Shown: piece after piece, positions 4,907 to 7,973 of the stretch
How the letters are laid out: each line of letters starts with the position of its first letter
Position numbering within the stretch: the stretch's first letter is position 1
NCBI GenBank assembly: GCA_026982235.1
Contig: JALSHM010000458.1
Location: forward strand, 1-7,973
Direction: 5' to 3'
DNA: 7,973 nucleotides
Source of the DNA: Robiginitomaculum sp.
GTDB taxonomy: Bacteria > Pseudomonadota > Alphaproteobacteria > Caulobacterales > Maricaulaceae
Notes under the pieces: model-generated
Told to the model about the DNA's origin: nothing
Database searches by the model: none
What the model saw: only the letters and a program-made list of their open reading frames with translations
Translations under genes and position numbers: made by a program

Positions 4907-5911
4907 ATGAAAAAATTAACCATACTAATTTCCGCCAGCGTTTTTGCGCTCCTGACAACTGGTTGCACCACAGTTATGACTGCGGGTGTCAAGAAGGGCG
5001 ACGAACGCAATTTTGCCCGCTCACTCAATGATGTCAATGCATCGCGGGCTATCAAAGCCCGTATGAGCCGCGTAGAGGGCTTCAAATTGTCTGGTGTAGA
5101 TGTGGAAGTTGCTGAGGGTATTGTCGTGCTATCTGGCAATGTACCGCGCGAAGAAGACCGCATCGAAGCTGAACGTATTGCTTGGTCAGGCCCAGCCATA
5201 GTTCAAGTGGGTAATGAGATCTTGATCAAAGAGAAACAAGGCTTGGTGCGTAATACTAAAGACGGTATTCTCAATAATTCAATCCGCGCCCGCATGATTG
5301 CCGCAAAAGCGGTCAAAGCCCGCAATTATAATATCGAAGTTAATGATGGTGTTGTGTATTTGCTCGGTGTTGCCCGCACGCCCGAAGAGCTAGCGCTAGC
5401 GGCCCATATTGCCAGCACGACCAAAGGCACAGCTGAGGTCATTTCCTATGTGCGGATTGCGGGTGATCACTCACGTATGACGGCGCAAGGCCCTGGCTTT
5501 AACGGCGAACCCAGCAATATTGCTGGCATAGCGCCGGGTTTGGTGACCGGTGCGCCCAATTATCAACCCCTAACGCAAGCACCCCTAACGCAAGCACCCC
5601 TAACGCAAGCACCTCTGTCTTCGGCGCCCATTCCCCAAGCCACTGAATTACCAGCCATACCATCCACGCCAAGCCAAGTCCTGGACGGCGATGCTATAGA
5701 AAGCGGGGAACCTTATTACCGCGACCCGGTCACGGGTGAACGCATTATTTTGCCAGAAGGCGTGAAGCCTATTCCCTATGTGCCGGACACTAGTCCTGGC
5801 TCTTTGGGCGCGGGTGGTGCGCCATTACCCCCAGGTGCCGTTGCTGCACCGGGCGGCAGTGCCTATAATATTGATCCGCAAACAGGTGAAATAGTTCCGG
5901 TTAAGTATTAA
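4907..5911 (+). CDS. Two-BON-domain lipoprotein with proline-rich C-terminal tail
   Basis: This is a predicted envelope lipoprotein built like E. coli DolP/OsmY. Residues 1-20 are a signal peptide (MKKLTILIS...) ending in a lipobox-like LTTGC with Cys20 as the lipid anchor. BON1 spans about 44-108 (VEVAEGIVVLSGNVP at 66-80) and BON2 about 121-186 (IEVNDGVVYLLGVAR at 143-157). BON domains bind phospholipid or support envelope integrity. Residues 190-334 form a Pro/Ala/Gly-rich, probably disordered extension absent from DolP (191 residues). It contains three perfect PLTQA repeats (221-235) and two related motifs, DPVTGERIILP (273-283) and DPQTGEIVP (323-331). No good SD precedes the ATG, but the signal peptide fixes the start. 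Outer-membrane, periplasm-facing placement is expected: residue +2 after Cys is Thr, not the Asp of inner-membrane retention. Confidence 0.88.
   Translation: MKKLTILISASVFALLTTGCTTVMTAGVKKGDERNFARSLNDVNASRAIKARMSRVEGFKLSGVDVEVAEGIVVLSGNVPREEDRIEAERIAWSGPAIVQVGNEILIKEKQGLVRNTKDGILNNSIRARMIAAKAVKARNYNIEVNDGVVYLLGVARTPEELALAAHIASTTKGTAEVISYVRIAGDHSRMTAQGPGFNGEPSNIAGIAPGLVTGAPNYQPLTQAPLTQAPLTQAPLSSAPIPQATELPAIPSTPSQVLDGDAIESGEPYYRDPVTGERIILPEGVKPIPYVPDTSPGSLGAGGAPLPPGAVAAPGGSAYNIDPQTGEIVPVKY
5567..5611 (+). repeat. Three perfect tandem copies of a 15-bp unit inside the BON lipoprotein gene
   Basis: The unit CCCCTAACGCAAGCA occurs three times without mismatch (5567-5581, 5582-5596, 5597-5611). 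It is in frame and encodes Pro-Leu-Thr-Gln-Ala each time; a fourth, decayed copy follows (PLSSA). Identity at every wobble base points to recent slippage rather than protein-level selection alone. Copy-number changes would keep the frame and only alter tail length. Confidence 0.95.
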
Positions 5912-5980
5912 CTGCAACACTATATAGAATTTTTGCAATTCAGTTTTTTGTAATCGTCACTTCCATTATTTTTACGTTGC

Positions 5981-5995
5981 CGCTATGGTATAGCG
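5981..5995. promoter_or_regulatory. Inverted repeat over the probable -10 box of the Crp/Fnr gene
   Basis: CGCTAT (5981-5986) and ATAGCG (5990-5995) are perfect inverted arms around GGT. The repeat contains an extended -10-like element, TGGTATAGC (5986-5994), which would start transcription near 6001 and leave a leader of about 26 bases. A matching -35 is weak (TTATTT at 5966-5971). A dimer bound here would block RNA polymerase, so autorepression by the downstream regulator is an obvious guess. The arms are unlike the usual CRP (TGTGA) or FNR (TTGAT) half-sites. Confidence 0.35.
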
Positions 5996-6026
5996 AAAAT
6001 GTGGATAGAGCCACTTGCGGGGAAAT

Positions 6027-6719
6027 ATGGAGAAACGAGACAACCGAAATCCTTCCCGAGATATGGACGCACCGATTTGGTTGGCGCACGGGGCGGACGT
6101 ATATGATTTAATTAAGCCTGTGACCATGCGGAAAAATATTTCCGTCGGTACAGTACTCATCGCGCAAGGTGCATCAATTGCACACATATATTTCGTGCTT
6201 AAAGGTCGGGCGCAGGCTTTTATTTATACCGAGGATGGACAGAGGTTTTGGGTCGCAGATTTTGGCCCCGGTGATATATTTGGCCACCCTGAAATTTTGT
6301 CCGATACTCCCATAGAGTTTGAAGTACGAGCTGATACGGATATGAAGCTTGCGGTCTTACCCGCCAACACTTTCATGGATATGATGAACAAAGCCAAGGG
6401 TTTTGGAAAAAATATTTCTTTGCATTTAGCCACAAGCTTAAGCCGGGCAAACACGCGATTGTTTGAGTTAGCCACATTACCAGCGGCAGCCCGCATCCAT
6501 GCAGAATTATTGCGTATGGCAGAGCCGATTGGGAAGGCACCCGAGACCATGATAATAAGGCCACACCCCGTCTATAGTAATTTTGCCTTGCGCGTACATT
6601 CGACCCGTGAAACAGTATCGCGGGTTGTGAATAGATTGCAAAAACTCGGTATAGTTACGCGCGAAACTGGAGCGCTGGTTATCCTCAAGCCAGGTAAATT
6701 GCAAAGAAATTCTTCCTAG
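6027..6719 (+). CDS. Crp/Fnr-family transcriptional regulator
   Basis: A 230-residue DNA-binding regulator with a cyclic-nucleotide-binding-type beta-roll (about 32-117), a long dimerisation helix (about 120-148) and a C-terminal winged helix. The recognition helix STRETVSRVVNRLQKLGIV (192-210) keeps Arg194, Glu195 and Arg199, equivalent to the DNA-contacting Arg180, Glu181 and Arg185 of E. coli CRP, plus the E-x-x-S-R pattern of FNR. The beta-roll segment FGHPEILSDTPIEFEVRA (85-102) aligns with CRP 71-88 but lacks the cAMP-contacting Glu72, Arg82 and Ser83 equivalents. There is no cysteine anywhere, so an FNR-type iron-sulphur cluster is excluded. The ligand is therefore unknown. The start is uncertain: ATG 6027 has GGGGA only three bases away, while an in-frame TTG at 6015 would add four residues. 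It converges with the cyclase-like gene. Confidence 0.9.
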   Translation: MEKRDNRNPSRDMDAPIWLAHGADVYDLIKPVTMRKNISVGTVLIAQGASIAHIYFVLKGRAQAFIYTEDGQRFWVADFGPGDIFGHPEILSDTPIEFEVRADTDMKLAVLPANTFMDMMNKAKGFGKNISLHLATSLSRANTRLFELATLPAAARIHAELLRMAEPIGKAPETMIIRPHPVYSNFALRVHSTRETVSRVVNRLQKLGIVTRETGALVILKPGKLQRNSS

Positions 6720-6746
6720 GCCAGGCTCTAGGGAGCGCTCTAGGAA
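6713..6746. repeat. Inverted repeat spanning both stop codons of the convergent gene pair
   Basis: TTCCTAG (6713-6719) and CTAGGAA (6740-6746) are perfect seven-base inverted arms. The left arm contains the TAG stop of the Crp/Fnr gene and the right arm the TAG stop of the opposite-strand gene. Inside are GCTC/GAGC (6725-6728 and 6733-6736) around a four-base loop, and GCTCTAGG is repeated directly at 6725-6732 and 6737-6744. A hairpin could form in either transcript and act as a shared end structure, but there is no T-tract on either side, so a standard intrinsic terminator is not supported. Confidence 0.45.
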
Positions 6747-7973
6747 ATATGAAACAAACGCATGTCTGTGTTTATGTTGTCAAGTTTACCTATGCCGGCA
6801 TATTCCACCCCAAATTTTGTAGCACTGAATAAAGTCAATGCGGCGGCAAAAGCTTCGCTGACATAGAATTCCCCCGGTAAATTTATGGTGGTCATATTTT
6901 GCACTGTTGTAACTAAATCCTCTGTTGTATCTTGAAAATCATTCATGGAGCTGAAATGGCCAGAGATAAAAATATCATTTCTCGGATATTGTTCTGATAA
7001 TTGTGCCAGTATTTTCTGCGCACACCGAGCAGCATGTTCGACCTGCTCATAACCTATAAACACGCCTGTATCTGAGACAATAAGCAAGACAGGGTTGGGT
7101 GATTTAGCACAGTTTTTTATAGTTGTAAGCGCGTTAGAAAAATGTGATCTGCCTGCCGTCTGTACGGATTTCAGTTCAACATAAATCATTGCTACGAGTT
7201 GTTGGGTCTTGCTGTTGGGCAGACTTTTACCCGAAACTCGATTGCCTAAATAAGGAATGATGATTTGCCCTTTCGTGGTATTTTGTCCATGTTCTGCCTG
7301 TATTTTGAGAACTGCCTTATTCCACGTAAATGCATCTGTGGCCGTTACTGAGGTTTTGTCACTTTCATCCCAAATGAGTAATTGTCGGGCGGGTGTGAAT
7401 AGAGTATTCGCGCGCATTAGCGTCCGTCCCATAGCGATTTGGCTTGCATATTTGGCACTGATTTTGTCGGGCCATTGGCTGTTTTTATTGCTGCAAATAG
7501 TCAGAGAGGTGGCCTGATTTAGGCATTGGTTAAACCGTGAATCCCAATCTGCCCCAAAGGGTGTTACGGAAGTGGTGATAAATTGATCAATAGGTACAGG
7601 TAAAATTACATGCAATTCCGCACCTTCTTCAAGCAGAGCCTCTGCAATCAAAATATCCGAACCTGCAGCCAAAGCACCATAGCCAAAGCCAATATCATGA
7701 CGCTGGATTTGGTCGCAAATTTCTGCATATAAATCGTCCTGTTTGGCTTTATCCAAATATTTGGCTGCCCCTGGTTTGTTTGAGAAAATATATCCGGCAA
7801 AATGCACTGCAGATGGCGGCGCGAATGGCTCTAACCATTCCGCAGTTTCCCCGCGTGCATTCATAATCATACAGAATTGTTTGAATGTCGTGGCATGCGC
7901 CGTATAGTTAAGTGGGTCATGCATCAGCGCATCTCGTAATAACTCTCCTGCCTTGTTTTTATGCCCCATAAGG
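6740..7973 (-). CDS. TPR / SLOG-like / degenerate class III cyclase-domain protein (5' partial)
   Basis: The frame is open to the window edge, so the N-terminus is missing; 409 residues follow the Met at 7969. Residues 2-36 resemble the end of a TPR array (AGELLRDALMHDPLNYTAH). Residues 55-160 resemble a SLOG/LOG-type Rossmann domain: HFAGY at 56-60 and GALAAGSDILIAEALLEEGA at 98-117, followed by LHVILP. Residues 256-409 align with class III adenylate/guanylate cyclases of this TPR-cyclase family, best at LPGEFYVSEAFAAAL (364-378) and the VEYAGIGKL end. The active site looks dead or altered. The first metal Asp is Glu265, the second is Asp300, and the Asn and transition-state Arg positions are Thr354 and Asn358. 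The region looks lower in GC than its neighbours by eye. A signalling or ligand-sensing pseudoenzyme is an inference. Confidence 0.75.
   Translation of the reverse strand, partial: LMGHKNKAGELLRDALMHDPLNYTAHATTFKQFCMIMNARGETAEWLEPFAPPSAVHFAGYIFSNKPGAAKYLDKAKQDDLYAEICDQIQRHDIGFGYGALAAGSDILIAEALLEEGAELHVILPVPIDQFITTSVTPFGADWDSRFNQCLNQATSLTICSNKNSQWPDKISAKYASQIAMGRTLMRANTLFTPARQLLIWDESDKTSVTATDAFTWNKAVLKIQAEHGQNTTKGQIIIPYLGNRVSGKSLPNSKTQQLVAMIYVELKSVQTAGRSHFSNALTTIKNCAKSPNPVLLIVSDTGVFIGYEQVEHAARCAQKILAQLSEQYPRNDIFISGHFSSMNDFQDTTEDLVTTVQNMTTINLPGEFYVSEAFAAALTLFSATKFGVEYAGIGKLDNINTDMRLFHIS

Noticed and set aside
4801..5199. Minus-strand open frame of 132 codons opposite the BON gene
   Set aside because: It lies antisense to a lipoprotein with a clear signal peptide and BON domains, begins within that gene and shows no recognisable domain.
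5389..5400. 12-bp palindrome GCTAGCGCTAGC
   Set aside because: It lies inside the second BON domain and is accounted for by Leu-Ala-Leu-Ala codons; nothing suggests a binding site.
5567..5611. CRISPR-like repeat array
   Set aside because: The units are 15 bp, have no spacers and are in frame within a coding region, so they are a tandem repeat.
5927..5949. Intrinsic terminator after the BON gene (GAATT-TTTGC-AATTC then six T's)
   Set aside because: The five-pair stem has only one G-C pair and is too weak to call, although the T-tract is well placed.
6015..6026. TTG at 6015 as start of the Crp/Fnr gene
   Set aside because: It is possible but adds only four residues, has no better SD, and TTG is a rare start; the ATG at 6027 is kept with stated doubt.

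Overview
The window looks like a chromosomal core segment of an alphaproteobacterium of moderate GC content. The best clue is an ATP12-type F1-ATPase assembly chaperone, a family confined to mitochondria and Alphaproteobacteria. I cannot place it more finely with certainty; an order such as the Maricaulales/Hyphomonadales would fit the gene set. I see no insertion sequence, integrase, tRNA, rRNA or CRISPR array.

Layout. (1) Positions 1-1717, plus strand: a tight operon of an RluA-family pseudouridine synthase (5' end cut off), ATP12 (overlapping by one base) and an OsmC-family thiol peroxidase-like protein (two-base gap). (2) Positions 1720-3327, minus strand: a Tas-type aldo/keto reductase followed 18 bases later by thpR, an RNA 2',3'-cyclic phosphodiesterase. 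ThpR converges on osmC with two bases between the stop codons. (3) Positions 3328-4254, plus: a promoter region shared with the divergent reductase, a possible SD-masking leader hairpin, a Bax-inhibitor-1/YccA membrane protein and a clear intrinsic terminator. (4) Positions 4255-4802, plus: a structured leader, a 110-residue unknown four-helix membrane protein and its own intrinsic terminator. (5) Positions 4907-5911, plus: a two-BON-domain lipoprotein (DolP/OsmY-like) with a long proline-rich tail containing a perfect 15-bp triplication. (6) Positions 6027-6719, plus: a Crp/Fnr-family regulator with an inverted repeat over its probable -10 box. (7) Positions 6740-7973, minus, running off the window: a TPR / SLOG-like / degenerate class III nucleotide cyclase protein.

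Working together: the middle genes have an envelope and stress-response flavour (BI-1/YccA, BON lipoprotein, OsmC, small membrane protein), but they sit in separate transcription units and the link is only inference. The most interesting part is the right end. A Crp-like regulator that lacks the cAMP-contacting residues converges on a cyclase-like protein that has lost its catalytic Asn and Arg, and the two genes share an inverted repeat carrying both stop codons. Other points worth a second look are two leader RNAs with possible switching structures and a BI-1 protein whose di-aspartyl latch is changed.
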